From IMG/VR virus record IMGVR_UViG_3300006735_006281, positions 1 through 55,476 of that record: DNA of 55,476 nucleotides. One strand, given 5' to 3'. Made by a program: the position numbers and the translations under genes. Origin of the DNA: a virus. Position 1 is the stretch's first letter. Every line of letters begins with the position of its first letter. The notes under the pieces are model-generated. The model was not told the origin of the DNA. It ran no database searches and worked only from the letters and a program-made list of their open reading frames with translations. Of this stretch, positions 25,341 to 35,757 are shown piece by piece.

Positions 25341-28300
25341 ATGGCGATACACAATTATGCTTTTAATAATCTAGATGCTAAGATTAGTAATGACTCATAT
25401 TGGGATTTCTTTCTATCTTCAGATCAAAGAGACTTCAACCAAGAAGTAATTTATTCAACTGAGATAATGAGTTATAGTGCTCAGACAGCTCTATTCGGTA
25501 ATACTTTCTATTCAACTAGATTACCTGTTTATATGGATATAAATGACCCTCAGTGTAGTGAACAAATAGAAATGCATAATTTAGAAAGTCTTGGTGGTAT
25601 AACTGGAGTTACTTTTAGTGGGGCGGATGTAAATAGAACCGAAGGTAACTACTATATTTATTCCAACTGTCCTAAACCAGGAGAATATAATATAACTAAT
25701 AATTTTCCAACAATACAAGGACATAGTAACTATAATTGTGATAGTAATTACATGAATTACATAAATTCAACTACTAATAAACCAGTAGTAGGACAAGAGG
25801 CTGATTTTTATGTACACGTTGATAATACCGGTGCTATTACATTAAGTGCGTCTACTGCTTATTTTACCGCAATAAATGGGGGATATAATTACGAGATTAA
25901 TGACCAATTAGTTATACCCGATTCCAGTTTAGGTGGAGGAGGAGCTGCAGATGTTTTGGTTACTGTCACAGGTGTTAATTATGGTCAAATTAATAATGAA
26001 GGTAAATTTTATTCTGGTAATACATTATTAAGTAAAATGGGTTGGTCTTATGCATCGGTTACCGATTCACAAGAAATTAATGATATTGGTTTAACTGGGA
26101 TTGATAATGGACTTAGTCAAACCATGACCGGTGATACTCTATATTTAGCAACTAGTATACCAACAACACCTGACGATAAAACTTTTGATCCTAAGTGGGT
26201 GGATTACAGAATGAAAATGCATCAGGTAAGTGGATTCACTGCCAAATGGGATAGATACGCACCAGGTAAGTTGGTATCTTTTGGGACGATACAGGGAAAT
26301 ACGAATCCAAATAGGGCGGCAGGGACCTATATTATTAAAACTGATTTTAGTGGGGTGACGGTATTAAGTCAATCTGTTCAAACCTTTCCTATTGAATTGA
26401 AAATAACTGTTGATTCTACTGGTACAACCAATTCTTCGGACATTGAAATTATAAATCCTGGAAATTGGTGGTCGATAAATGATACAATATCTATACCAAG
26501 TGCTTTACTTGGTTATCCTCCAGGGGTTGCGGATTACTTAATACTAACTATTAATGCTGTAACTGGAATAGATAACGCAACAGGAGTTATGGAATCACCA
26601 ATTACTTACGGAATGAAATCAGACTATGATAGAAGTGGGTTCTATTATGATTTATATGGAGGATTTTTCCAAGGGTTTTATGATCTATTTAGTTACGGAT
26701 ATCAAGTATTACCTAAACGAGTTGATAAAGGTTGGACGGTTGAGTGTTTGCTAAAAGTTAGGTCTTCGGGCTCTAGTTGGAATAACCAAGTTGGGACCAC
26801 CTTAAATACGGCTTACCCAAGTAATGAAGGTCTCTTCTTTTATCTTGGTGCTCGTTCAGAAAATAAATTTTATAATTGTTTTAGTGGTGAAACTGGTTAT
26901 ACTACTTCCGATAACCAAACCGATTTATATAATTGTACTGGTAGTTGTGTTTATACGGGATTGTCAGCAGACACCTGTCAAAGTGCGGTAAATTATGCGT
27001 GTGAGGATGGAACTTGTACCGACGAGGCAAGTTGTATCGACCCAACTCAGTGTAATTCATCATGGGTTAGTTTAGGTACTAATACTGGATGGACATATGA
27101 TGACCAAGTATTTAATGGTAATTTTTACACAAGTGCACAAACAGAATACCAAATAATGAGTAATAATTTTGCTCTTAGGTTAAGTGGTGGTCCAGAATAT
27201 GGAGGGTATAAATTAGGTTATAGGGTTTTAAGATTTACAGGGGATACTTCAGTTACTGGTACAAGTGATAGTTTTGCTTGTTCTGGTGGAACCTACGCAA
27301 CAGGATACACAATAGAAGAGTCCTATTCATCACATCCTATATGTACAGGATTAACTCAAGATTCTTGGATTAAGGTGGACGCGGTATTTAAGCGTAATAA
27401 CTTTTACGCGACAGATTTACAAAAACTTTGGAAGGGTGGGACAAATCTAATAACAACTTTAACTTGTGAGGAAGAAACTGTAGCAATGTCAGGATCTAGT
27501 GCAACAACAACAAATATAATAGAAGGAGAAAAACTATTTTTACAAAACATAGCTTGGACTGGTGATAGGAATAATAGAGTGGGGGATCTTACTTTATATG
27601 TTAATTCTAGACCAGTCCTAAAAGTTCCAAATTTTGAGGAAGTAATACCTAGAAGACTAAATGAGCTTCCAATGAAACAACTAACCGAACCATACTCAAT
27701 GTCATGGGGAGGTGGTTCCCAAGGTTTGTATGAATCTTTAACTTTAAGTGGTAGTCCAGGCGAATCAGCCATTCTACAGTCTCAACTATTAACAGAAGTA
27801 ATATCGGCTAATGCTAATAAAATGTGGACTCCTATATATATTGGTGATATTTGGCAATGGGAAGGGCAACCAGCTTGTGCGGTAAATTACTGTAGTCCAA
27901 CATGGACTAACGCTGCGGTTGGTGGTATTTTTCAACAATCTGATTTTGTCTATAATGGGTCGTATGGAACGGGTTCACAATGGTTGTGGAATTTCTCCAC
28001 AGCAGGGGCTAATTACATAGCAAATGGATCAGTAAATACCTTAAACGCGTCGCCATTTGATTATGGACAATCTTATGATGTAGGTGATACACTTACTCTA
28101 CCGAATGTCGCAACAGGATGGAACCAACCGGCAAGTCCCTACACTCCATTCGTTGCAACAATTACACAAACAGGTACCGCAACTATTACAGATGATTTAA
28201 CTACCGGTAGTGTTACAATTAACACAACAACAAATGCGCTAAGTGGGGTGGTACAAAGAGGTACTTTATACTATAAAGAACAAGATTACAAGCACCCTGT

Positions 28301-29249
28301 AGTTTCTGGTGAAACTTATGATGTTTTTGTACAAGCATATAAAGTAAGTGGAAACACCACTTTAGATATGGGTATTTCTGCAACTACAGCTAGTACATCT
28401 TACTTTAATTTATCTCCTAATGGTCCTGAGGTTAGATATTTTTGGCAAAATCAAGAATTAAATCCTTCATCAGGTAATACACTTTTATATTATTCTTATA
28501 AGGCCACTTTAACTGGAGATTTATTTATAGGACCAACTCCTGGTACTGTTGGGGAAATGGTTATTGAAAAAGTGGTATTTTCTAAACAGGTTTATAGACG
28601 AGACGTTGCCGATGAAAGTATGTTAATACAAAGAAATTTTGGAGGAAGTTATATGGGAGGGATTTCGCAAATGCGTTTTTATATAGAACCACTAGATGCA
28701 AGTGAACTTATACATAATTACTATGTTAATATGGAAAGATATGGGTTGGAGGATTGTATATGTGGAAACGCTAATTTCCCAGTTGAGGGATGTGATGCAG
28801 AATACGGAATATATACTTTTCCTGTGGGTATTGACACTATTTCATTAGATTTTAGTTATAGAATGATTAGGTGGGATTATGAAGAAACAGTAAACGTTAC
28901 TTCTTATTCTGGTACAACAAACAATCACGATTTACCATTACTCTATAGTTCACAGGAACCTTACTGTACAGACCAAACTACAATACAACCTTTCTTAAGT
29001 GAATTAACCGCACCTTATGGTGGTAGACCTATTACCCATAAATGTTTTACTCAAGCAGATTGTGTTGGAACTGGATTTGGTCAATGTGGTGGAACATGGC
29101 ATGATGATGGAACATCAGGTACGGCGGTACCACCTAGAATAAAGTTTCCTTTTACCATTGTTCCTAATGAACCATTAACAATTAGTATAACTCGTGTAAA
29201 CCCAGCACAAGAGGCTAAAATAACATTTACCGGAAAAAGGGTAAGGTAA
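25341..29249 (+). CDS. Large virion adhesin/fibre protein
   Basis: A 1302-residue beta-rich protein with Thr/Gly/Ser/Asn-rich composition and no signal peptide, typical of phage tail or capsid appendages. Three copies of a short motif appear: GGYNYEINDQLVIP, NWWSINDTISIP and QSYDVGDTLTLP, each followed by a Val/Thr-rich strand, near residues 180, 380 and 915. The middle part (KGWTVECLLKVRS and later GDLTLYVNSRPVLKVPNFEEV) resembles a concanavalin/LamG-like sugar-binding sandwich. A cysteine-rich segment lies near residues 515-575 (NCTGSCVYTG, CEDGTCTDEASC). The protein is much larger than a T4 neck or whisker protein and was not matched to a named gene. It starts a plus-strand block of fibre genes and is followed 23 bases later by a small virion gene, so receptor binding is the likely role. 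Confidence 0.65.
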   Translation: MAIHNYAFNNLDAKISNDSYWDFFLSSDQRDFNQEVIYSTEIMSYSAQTALFGNTFYSTRLPVYMDINDPQCSEQIEMHNLESLGGITGVTFSGADVNRTEGNYYIYSNCPKPGEYNITNNFPTIQGHSNYNCDSNYMNYINSTTNKPVVGQEADFYVHVDNTGAITLSASTAYFTAINGGYNYEINDQLVIPDSSLGGGGAADVLVTVTGVNYGQINNEGKFYSGNTLLSKMGWSYASVTDSQEINDIGLTGIDNGLSQTMTGDTLYLATSIPTTPDDKTFDPKWVDYRMKMHQVSGFTAKWDRYAPGKLVSFGTIQGNTNPNRAAGTYIIKTDFSGVTVLSQSVQTFPIELKITVDSTGTTNSSDIEIINPGNWWSINDTISIPSALLGYPPGVADYLILTINAVTGIDNATGVMESPITYGMKSDYDRSGFYYDLYGGFFQGFYDLFSYGYQVLPKRVDKGWTVECLLKVRSSGSSWNNQVGTTLNTAYPSNEGLFFYLGARSENKFYNCFSGETGYTTSDNQTDLYNCTGSCVYTGLSADTCQSAVNYACEDGTCTDEASCIDPTQCNSSWVSLGTNTGWTYDDQVFNGNFYTSAQTEYQIMSNNFALRLSGGPEYGGYKLGYRVLRFTGDTSVTGTSDSFACSGGTYATGYTIEESYSSHPICTGLTQDSWIKVDAVFKRNNFYATDLQKLWKGGTNLITTLTCEEETVAMSGSSATTTNIIEGEKLFLQNIAWTGDRNNRVGDLTLYVNSRPVLKVPNFEEVIPRRLNELPMKQLTEPYSMSWGGGSQGLYESLTLSGSPGESAILQSQLLTEVISANANKMWTPIYIGDIWQWEGQPACAVNYCSPTWTNAAVGGIFQQSDFVYNGSYGTGSQWLWNFSTAGANYIANGSVNTLNASPFDYGQSYDVGDTLTLPNVATGWNQPASPYTPFVATITQTGTATITDDLTTGSVTINTTTNALSGVVQRGTLYYKEQDYKHPVVSGETYDVFVQAYKVSGNTTLDMGISATTASTSYFNLSPNGPEVRYFWQNQELNPSSGNTLLYYSYKATLTGDLFIGPTPGTVGEMVIEKVVFSKQVYRRDVADESMLIQRNFGGSYMGGISQMRFYIEPLDASELIHNYYVNMERYGLEDCICGNANFPVEGCDAEYGIYTFPVGIDTISLDFSYRMIRWDYEETVNVTSYSGTTNNHDLPLLYSSQEPYCTDQTTIQPFLSELTAPYGGRPITHKCFTQADCVGTGFGQCGGTWHDDGTSGTAVPPRIKFPFTIVPNEPLTISITRVNPAQEAKITFTGKRVR

Positions 29250-29261
29250 TAAAATATAAAG

Positions 29262-29269
29262 TATTTATA
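29262..29269 (+). promoter_or_regulatory. Candidate late promoter element (TATTTATA)
   Basis: Extended sequence AAGTATTTATAAGT, ending only three bases before the ATG of the 133-residue virion gene. If it is a -10 type element here the transcript would be leaderless or start inside the gene. Confidence 0.4.
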
Positions 29270-29272
29270 AGT

Positions 29273-29674
29273 ATGGACTTTTACATTAGAAAAAACTCAA
29301 CAGAACCAATCCTTAAAATGAAAGTTATTGAGGATGGTAGGAATGATTATAATAACCTTCACGATAAATTGGCAAACTCATCTATAAAATTTTCGATGAA
29401 GGATAATAATACTGGAGTTTATAAGATACTAAATAGAAGTGGAGGTATTGTTTCTTTAACAAATGTAGATGTGAACGCACCAACAGAATATTATATATTT
29501 TACAGGTTTAGAGAACAAGATACAAATACACCAGGAAGATATCAAGGAGAGTTCAGTATTTATCTTAATGATGATTGTGCAGAATTAATTGTACCAATCA
29601 GAGATAATTTATTTATAAACATAAATGACAGTTTTGCGAGAAGTAATTGTGCAAACTGTGTAGATAATTCATAA
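29273..29674 (+). CDS. Small virion protein, BppU-N-like fold (putative)
   Basis: A 133-residue protein with the pattern FYIRKNSTEPILKMKV, then SSIKFSMKDNNTGVYKI, then IVSLTNVDV and a closing EQDTNTPGRYQGEFSIYL. This is the layout of the small beta-sandwich (BppU N-terminal type) found at the attachment end of phage baseplate and fibre proteins, where a chain of such domains links the fibre to the virion. The end has two Cys (NCANC). It stands between the 1302- and 890-residue fibre genes, so it probably joins one of them to the particle. Family match is by pattern and moderate. Confidence 0.55.
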   Translation: MDFYIRKNSTEPILKMKVIEDGRNDYNNLHDKLANSSIKFSMKDNNTGVYKILNRSGGIVSLTNVDVNAPTEYYIFYRFREQDTNTPGRYQGEFSIYLNDDCAELIVPIRDNLFININDSFARSNCANCVDNS

Positions 29675-29685
29675 AAAAGAAAAGA

Positions 29686-32358
29686 ATGGCTTGTAAATGT
29701 ACTCAAACAACATCAAACGCTACTGGAGGAGGAGCGATAACATCAGCACTTAGTGCTTGTACATATCCTTTATGGATAAATCATGTAAGTGGATGTACTG
29801 GTTCCGCATTAGATATACACGTAGGTAACCCAAATGCTAATATTTTATTTAATATTGGACAAGCCACACAAAATAGAACATATGATGTTGATAACATCGG
29901 AATAAATAAACAAGACCCGTTACACACCCTTTCATTATCTGGAACAGTTGATGTAGAAAATTTCATGCATTTTGATGATGTGGGTTACGGATCTAAACTT
30001 ACCACGTCAGGTACTGATCCAGGTTCTAATTCTTCTGTTTATTTAGGATTTGGTGCTGGGAAGACAAGAGCCAACAACGCTAATAGTGCATATAATGTTG
30101 GTATTGGGGCACAAAGTTTAGGTTCTAATGGAGTTCTAAACGCAGCATCTCTTAACGTAGGGATAGGATATGGAACACTTTATAATCTAACCTCAGGTGA
30201 CAATAATACTGCACTTGGATTTGCCTCGGGCCAAGCTTTAACTTCTGGTCAATATAATACTCTTCTTGGTTCCAGTGCTGGTCCTTCTCTTACTACACAA
30301 GATGGAAATGTGTTTATTGGTTATGGACAAGGAAGTCAGTCTACAGAATCTAACACTCTAAGAATTGGTAATAAACCACAAGTGGCTGGAGGCGCGTCTA
30401 GACCATTAATATTAGGAGATTTTTCAACTTCAGCGGCAACAATAAACGGAAATCTTAGAATAACGGATACACCACCTCAATTAAATATTGGATTATTAGG
30501 TGTTGATACCGATGGTTTTATTAAAGAAACTAAAGCTGTACTTAAAGAACAGTTAGTACCACTATCATATGCAAATACAGGGGTATGGACGGCAAACACA
30601 ATTGACGCTGCTGGAGAACCTTTTGGAGATATTGGATATAGGTCGGTTTCAATTTCAGGAGGTACAAATCCAAATGATGATGGAACGACATATTATAGTA
30701 CCCGAGTTGGTATTGGTACAGACAAACCTGAAGTTCCTTTACACATAAAAGGTAAGTATAGTTACTTTTACACCCAATCTGTAGGAGGGGGTGCATCATA
30801 CATCGCATCAATAACAGATTCAACTATCGCTTATTTAGGGGCCGGTGCAGGTGGAGGTGTAAAATCAGGGGCTACAACTTGGCGTTTTCAAGCAACAACT
30901 TCAGACCAATCCATGCCGTATCCCGATGGTGTAGGTAGATTTGTTGGTACGGGATTTTCTCTTTCTGTTTTTTCTAGAGAAGTAGCAGGAGACCCGGCTA
31001 CACAAACAGTTAGAAAACCATTTGCGGTTCTTGGAGATATAAATGAAATAGGTGGTTCAGCTTTAGTTATAAGAGGAGACGCCGCAGGAATTGGACCCGG
31101 TGGTGTTACAAAAGGAGTAGGTATATTTACCCCAACACCAAATAAAGAAGTAACCATTGTTGGTGGTTTAAGTGCCACAGGGGCAATACACTCAACGGAC
31201 TATATTAAAATGAATGGGAATGGGGCCGTTAGGTCTACATATATTGGTTATGGTGCAGGTAGTGGTGGTACAACAGATATTGACAATACTGCGCTTGGGT
31301 ACCAAGCTTTACAAGATCTAAATGGTAGTGGAGCATATGGGAATACTGCAGTTGGTTTTTGGGCAGGTGCTAGTGTTCGAAGTGCTGCTGATTTTAGGAA
31401 TACATTTATCGGTGCTGAGTCAGGAGCTATAGCAGGTGCTGGTGGTGGTGCTGGTAATTCTTTTGATAACACTTTTGTTGGATCCAATACTTACAGAAAT
31501 AATTCTCAAGGATATAGTAATACCGGATTGGGAAGATGGGCAATGTTTTGGCATAATACAGCCCAAATGGGAAATGTCGCTATTGGAGATAGGTCAATGC
31601 AGGCAACTCGTTCAGGTGCTCACAATGTTTCTGTTGGTAAAGACAGTGGAGGTGGTACCACGTGCCAAAATTGGGGACACTCAAACATAAGTATTGGGTC
31701 TTATGTTGGAAACAACTCCGTCAATGGTGATAATAGTGGTAGAGTTTTTATAGGACACGGAGTAGGAACAGCGGCAACACAAGTTAATGATGTAATTGCA
31801 ATTGGGTATAATGCACAACCAAGAAATTATGAGTTTATGATGAATATCGGAAACTCAATATATGGAATGGACAGGTATGGGGCCGGAGCAAGAAAAAATA
31901 TAGGAATAAATAAAATATCAGCACATACTGCTTTAGATGTAGTACACGACCAAATACCTAATATAGGGAATAACGCAGGAGGTGGTTATGATATTGTTAC
32001 TTTTGGGGATGCGGGAGTAGGATTCGAAAAAGGTTTTCTTGTCCAACTAAGAGGAGCTTCTAACTGGGTTAAAGCCGACGCAGATCATACATCACTCCAA
32101 GGAAACTTATTAGGTCTTGCATTAGGTCCTGAAGTTACTGACGGAATTTTATTAAAAGGATATTTCAAAATAGACGCAGCTGATGATGTTGCTGTTGCAT
32201 CGGCAGGTCAACAACTTTATGTTTCAACCAATGAAGGTAAAATAACTGATTCTCTCGCAAGTCACTCTGTTAATGATTATGTAAGAGTTGTAGGTAATAT
32301 GACATCTACTGAAAATGTTATATATTTTAATCCAGATAACACTTTTGTAGTAATATAA
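29686..32358 (+). CDS. Tail fibre with YadA-like head repeats
   Basis: An 890-residue fibre. Two blocks of short repeats of the form N-T-A-h-G-[YF]-x-[AS]-G (about residues 120-230 and 510-720, such as NTALGFASGQAL, NTAVGFWAG, NTFIGAESGA) are the left-handed beta-roll repeats known from YadA-type adhesins and many marine phage fibres. Between them lies a longer beta-rich region. The C-terminal 130 residues (FLVQLRGASNWVKAD, GLALGPEVTDGILLKGYF, QQLYVSTNEGKI) look like a DUF2190-type beta sandwich used as a fibre tip or capsid decoration. The protein is expected to be a trimer and to bind a receptor. Coupled tightly to both neighbours. Confidence 0.78.
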   Translation: MACKCTQTTSNATGGGAITSALSACTYPLWINHVSGCTGSALDIHVGNPNANILFNIGQATQNRTYDVDNIGINKQDPLHTLSLSGTVDVENFMHFDDVGYGSKLTTSGTDPGSNSSVYLGFGAGKTRANNANSAYNVGIGAQSLGSNGVLNAASLNVGIGYGTLYNLTSGDNNTALGFASGQALTSGQYNTLLGSSAGPSLTTQDGNVFIGYGQGSQSTESNTLRIGNKPQVAGGASRPLILGDFSTSAATINGNLRITDTPPQLNIGLLGVDTDGFIKETKAVLKEQLVPLSYANTGVWTANTIDAAGEPFGDIGYRSVSISGGTNPNDDGTTYYSTRVGIGTDKPEVPLHIKGKYSYFYTQSVGGGASYIASITDSTIAYLGAGAGGGVKSGATTWRFQATTSDQSMPYPDGVGRFVGTGFSLSVFSREVAGDPATQTVRKPFAVLGDINEIGGSALVIRGDAAGIGPGGVTKGVGIFTPTPNKEVTIVGGLSATGAIHSTDYIKMNGNGAVRSTYIGYGAGSGGTTDIDNTALGYQALQDLNGSGAYGNTAVGFWAGASVRSAADFRNTFIGAESGAIAGAGGGAGNSFDNTFVGSNTYRNNSQGYSNTGLGRWAMFWHNTAQMGNVAIGDRSMQATRSGAHNVSVGKDSGGGTTCQNWGHSNISIGSYVGNNSVNGDNSGRVFIGHGVGTAATQVNDVIAIGYNAQPRNYEFMMNIGNSIYGMDRYGAGARKNIGINKISAHTALDVVHDQIPNIGNNAGGGYDIVTFGDAGVGFEKGFLVQLRGASNWVKADADHTSLQGNLLGLALGPEVTDGILLKGYFKIDAADDVAVASAGQQLYVSTNEGKITDSLASHSVNDYVRVVGNMTSTENVIYFNPDNTFVVI

Positions 32359-32359
32359 C

Positions 32360-32917
32360 ATGGGAGTATTAAGATCTTTTTTATGGTCCCCAGCAAACGA
32401 CATTAATGGTACGTTTTGTGGTAGTGTGGCAGATGGGATCGCATATACTAGTAAAGACACAAACTATATATTTCGTGATTCACATGGATATGTCATACCT
32501 AGAGCGGGTATAACTTCGATAAACGGTTTGAATGCAAGTGTATCAGACTGTGACTGGAAAACGGTCCAAGTATTTGGTCCATATTCAAACCAACCTGATG
32601 CTTGTGCTTCAATTGCAAATCGACAAACGATTCTTCTTACTGAAATTACACAAATAGGATATGTTATGCCTATGTCAGGTGAAGTACGTCCAGGGACAGG
32701 ATTACCAGGGGATGAGATGTGGTTCGATGGAAAAGATTTTTATGCGACAAAAGAAAGACCTGTTGGGAATACAAATGACTTTCCTTGGCCCGCAGGTCAC
32801 TATATTATATGGCCAAGAAATGGGGTAGACGCAGGAGGTGATATGTGGCAATATGCTCAGTTTAATGGAATAGGTCAATTTCCAGTGACAATAGGAGTAC
32901 AAGGACAAGGGTGTTAA
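32360..32917 (+). CDS. Small virion/fibre-associated protein, unknown
   Basis: A 185-residue protein directly after the fibre gene (one base apart). It is rich in Gly, Trp, Asp and Tyr, with GYVIPRAGITSING, RQTILLTEITQIGY and PAGHYIIWPRNG. Six cysteines are visible, at low density. No known family is recognised and no catalytic motif stands out. Its position makes it a candidate fibre tip, cap or head-decoration protein. Confidence 0.55.
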   Translation: MGVLRSFLWSPANDINGTFCGSVADGIAYTSKDTNYIFRDSHGYVIPRAGITSINGLNASVSDCDWKTVQVFGPYSNQPDACASIANRQTILLTEITQIGYVMPMSGEVRPGTGLPGDEMWFDGKDFYATKERPVGNTNDFPWPAGHYIIWPRNGVDAGGDMWQYAQFNGIGQFPVTIGVQGQGC

Positions 32918-32957
32918 TAGAAGTACCTTTTTAGTTTTATTTTTCAAAAAATTTTAT

Positions 32958-32965
32958 TATATTTG
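32958..32965 (+). promoter_or_regulatory. Weak Bacteroidetes-like -7 promoter candidate (TATATTTG)
   Basis: In the 72-base gap before the DNA polymerase gene, TATATTTG matches the TAnnTTTG -7 box of Bacteroidetes sigma-ABfr promoters. It lies 24 bases before the ATG. The matching TTTG near -33 is not obvious, so the call rests on one box; the gap has no TATTTATA element, which would fit an early rather than a late gene. Confidence 0.3.
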
Positions 32966-32989
32966 TTGTAAATTTTAATACAAAACTTT

Positions 32990-35716
32990 ATGCCAATAAA
33001 ACACGATAAAATACCACATATTGACCAAGAAACAATTTCAGCCTTTCTTGAGGGTAGAGATCCACAACAATATATTACCGCTCTTGAATACGAAGCCGCT
33101 AGTAATTACATACATTTAGTTATTGACGACCCAAATAAAGGAAAGTTTACCACAAGAAAAAAATTAAAACCTTTTCTTTGGTGTAAAGAAGACGTTTTTA
33201 CTTCTGAACAAATTAATTTTTACGGAAGAGATAAAAGAAGAATTAGAAACGCTATGAAACAATTTGGTATTAAGATGAAAAAGTTAAATACTGTGGGAGA
33301 TAGTAGACTAGAGAATGGGTTTAAGTACTTAGTATATACAAACCAAGGTTTTTACACCCTATTAAAGTTTTTTGGTGATGGTGGAATACAACCCTACAAA
33401 AACAGAGAGTATTTTGAATTAATTTCACCGGTTGAACAATACATGATATCGACAGGTAAAAGATTGTTTAAGGGTTTTGAAAATTATGAAGATGTTCATA
33501 GAATGGTTTTTGATATTGAAACTACGTCTCTTGAACCATCGGATGGTACTATATTCTCTATTGGTATTAAAGATAATAGAGGATTTGAGGTTGTTTTGGA
33601 TGCCAATAATGAGGATGAGGAAAAAGAAATGATTATAAACTTTTTTAAGGTTATTGATTATGTTAGACCTTCTATTATTGGAGGATATAATTCAGAAAAT
33701 TTTGATTGGTACTGGATTGTGTCTAGATGTGAAATGTTAGGACTAGACATAAAAGAAATAGCTAAGACTTTGGACCCTAAGAAAAAATCTAAATTTAGAA
33801 GAAGGGAGAATATCTTAAAGTTGGCTAATGAAGTAGAAAAGTTTGAACAAACAAGTATGTGGGGTTATAATATTATAGATGTGATCCATTCAGTTAGAAG
33901 AGCAATGGCAATTAACTCTAATATTAAATCAGCCGGTCTAAAATATATTTGTAAACAACAAAGAATTGCTAAAGATAATAGGGTTTATGTTGACCATGAT
34001 AGAATAGCTAAATTAAGATTTGATAAAAATCCTTATTGGATTAATATATCTACCGGTGAGTGGTCCGAATCTTCAGAAGAAAAAATTCCGGAAGGTTGGG
34101 AGGAAATCACAGGTAAGGAAATAGTGGAAAAGTATCTATTAGATGATATTTGGGAAACTTTAGAGGTTGATAATAGTTTCAATCAGTCCTCTTTCTTGAT
34201 GGCAAAAATATTACCAACAATATACGAACGTGTATCAACAATGGGAACTGCGTCTATATGGAAATTATTAATGTTATCTTGGTCTTATGAAAACAGTATT
34301 GCAATCCCAGAAAAAGGAGAAAAAAGAAGTTTTACTGGTGGGTTGTCTAGAATACTTAAGGTTGGATATTCAAAAGATATAGTTAAATTAGATTATGCCT
34401 CACTTTATCCGTCAATCATGATTACTCATGGTGTTTATCCAGAATGTGATGTTTCAGGAGCAATGCACGCTATGTTACAATATCTATATGACACTAGAAA
34501 TAAATACAAATACATGGCTAACGAATGGGCAGAAAAAGGTGATAAGAAAAAGGCTTCGTTTTTCAAAGCTAAACAATTACCAATTAAAATTATTAATAAT
34601 TCTATGTATGGTTCACTAACAGCACCACAAGTTTTTAACTGGGGAGATGTTATGAAAGGAGAAGAAGTTACTTGTACTGCTAGGATGTATCTTAGATTAT
34701 TAGTTAGGTTTTTTGAAAATAGGGGGTTTATACCTCTTGTATTAGATACTGATGGATGTAATTTTAGTGTACCGGAGTCAACAAAAAAATATACTTATGT
34801 AGGAAAAGGAATACATCATTTTGTAAAAGAGGGTAAGGAGTATAGTGGTACACCCGCAGTGGTTGCTGAGTTTAATGACACATATATGAGAGGTGTTATG
34901 GGGTTAGACATAGATGGTTTTTGGAAATCCTCAATAAACGTATCTCGTAAAAATTACGCTGATTTAACAGAGGATGGTAAAGTAGATATTGTTGGAAACA
35001 CAATTAAATCTAAGGCCCTACCAGATTACATTAAGGAGTTTATTGATAATGGTTTGGAGATGTTATTAAATGGTAAAGGACCAGAGTTTATAGAATACTA
35101 CTATGAACATTTACAAAATATCTATGATTGTAAAATACCACTTAGTAAGATAGCATCTAAATCCAGAGTTAAAAGAACAGTTAAATCCTACATTAATAGA
35201 GGTAACAATAAAGCCGGAAATCCTCTTCCTTCACAAGCACATATGGAATTAATTATAAAGAACAATCTTAGAGTTAGTTTAGGTGATACGATTTTCTATG
35301 TAAACAATGGTACTAGGGCGTCTCATGGGGACATACAAAAGAAAAAAGGAGAATTAACTTTTAATTGTTATCTGTTAGATAAAGACCAAATGGAAAAAAA
35401 TCCCACATTATTAGGAGAGTATAATAAAGCTAGATACATATCCAATTTTAATAAAAGAGTTAAACCGTTGTTGGTTTCTTTTGAACCAGCGATAAGAGAT
35501 AATGTATTAAAGGCGGTAGATAAAAAAGGTTTATTAGAACCAAGAGAATATTATACCAAAACACAAATGTCACTAATATCTGGAATTCCTTTTGCAGAAA
35601 AAGACCAAGATACTATGGAGGATTTGATGAAAATGGATGAAAGAGAAGTAGTGTTTTGGTCAGATATTAAAAGTTCCCCTAAAGAACACCTAATGTCGGT
35701 TTTAGAGATAAAATAG
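32990..35716 (+). CDS. gp43: DNA polymerase, family B (gp43-like)
   Basis: The replicative polymerase, 908 residues, close to T4 gp43 (898). An N-terminal domain is followed by the 3'-5' exonuclease with Exo I at FDIETT near residue 175 and Exo II in IIGGYNSENFDWYW. The palm has motif A LDYASLYPSIM (Asp near 468), motif B KIINNSMYGSL, and motif C VLDTDGCNF with the two metal-binding Asp near 586-588; the third residue of motif C is Gly where T4 and most family B enzymes have Ser. All catalytic acids are intact. It stands inside a run of virion genes, unusual for T4 itself but seen in marine relatives, and has its own possible promoter in the 72-base gap before it. Confidence 0.95.
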   Translation: MPIKHDKIPHIDQETISAFLEGRDPQQYITALEYEAASNYIHLVIDDPNKGKFTTRKKLKPFLWCKEDVFTSEQINFYGRDKRRIRNAMKQFGIKMKKLNTVGDSRLENGFKYLVYTNQGFYTLLKFFGDGGIQPYKNREYFELISPVEQYMISTGKRLFKGFENYEDVHRMVFDIETTSLEPSDGTIFSIGIKDNRGFEVVLDANNEDEEKEMIINFFKVIDYVRPSIIGGYNSENFDWYWIVSRCEMLGLDIKEIAKTLDPKKKSKFRRRENILKLANEVEKFEQTSMWGYNIIDVIHSVRRAMAINSNIKSAGLKYICKQQRIAKDNRVYVDHDRIAKLRFDKNPYWINISTGEWSESSEEKIPEGWEEITGKEIVEKYLLDDIWETLEVDNSFNQSSFLMAKILPTIYERVSTMGTASIWKLLMLSWSYENSIAIPEKGEKRSFTGGLSRILKVGYSKDIVKLDYASLYPSIMITHGVYPECDVSGAMHAMLQYLYDTRNKYKYMANEWAEKGDKKKASFFKAKQLPIKIINNSMYGSLTAPQVFNWGDVMKGEEVTCTARMYLRLLVRFFENRGFIPLVLDTDGCNFSVPESTKKYTYVGKGIHHFVKEGKEYSGTPAVVAEFNDTYMRGVMGLDIDGFWKSSINVSRKNYADLTEDGKVDIVGNTIKSKALPDYIKEFIDNGLEMLLNGKGPEFIEYYYEHLQNIYDCKIPLSKIASKSRVKRTVKSYINRGNNKAGNPLPSQAHMELIIKNNLRVSLGDTIFYVNNGTRASHGDIQKKKGELTFNCYLLDKDQMEKNPTLLGEYNKARYISNFNKRVKPLLVSFEPAIRDNVLKAVDKKGLLEPREYYTKTQMSLISGIPFAEKDQDTMEDLMKMDEREVVFWSDIKSSPKEHLMSVLEIK

Positions 35717-35757
35717 ACAATTCAAGATAAAATCCTAAACGTTTTATTATGGTTTGA

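Noticed and set aside
27404-27772. 122-codon minus-strand frame inside the large adhesin gene
   Set aside because: Shadow of the plus-strand coding frame; no motif or start signal.
30542-31487. Minus-strand frames inside the YadA-like fibre gene
   Set aside because: Low-complexity shadows of the Gly/Thr-rich repeat coding sequence.
30000-32200. Repeats in the fibre gene as possible CRISPR or tandem DNA repeats
   Set aside because: The repetition is at protein level (beta-roll motifs) with variable DNA; there are no regular spacers.
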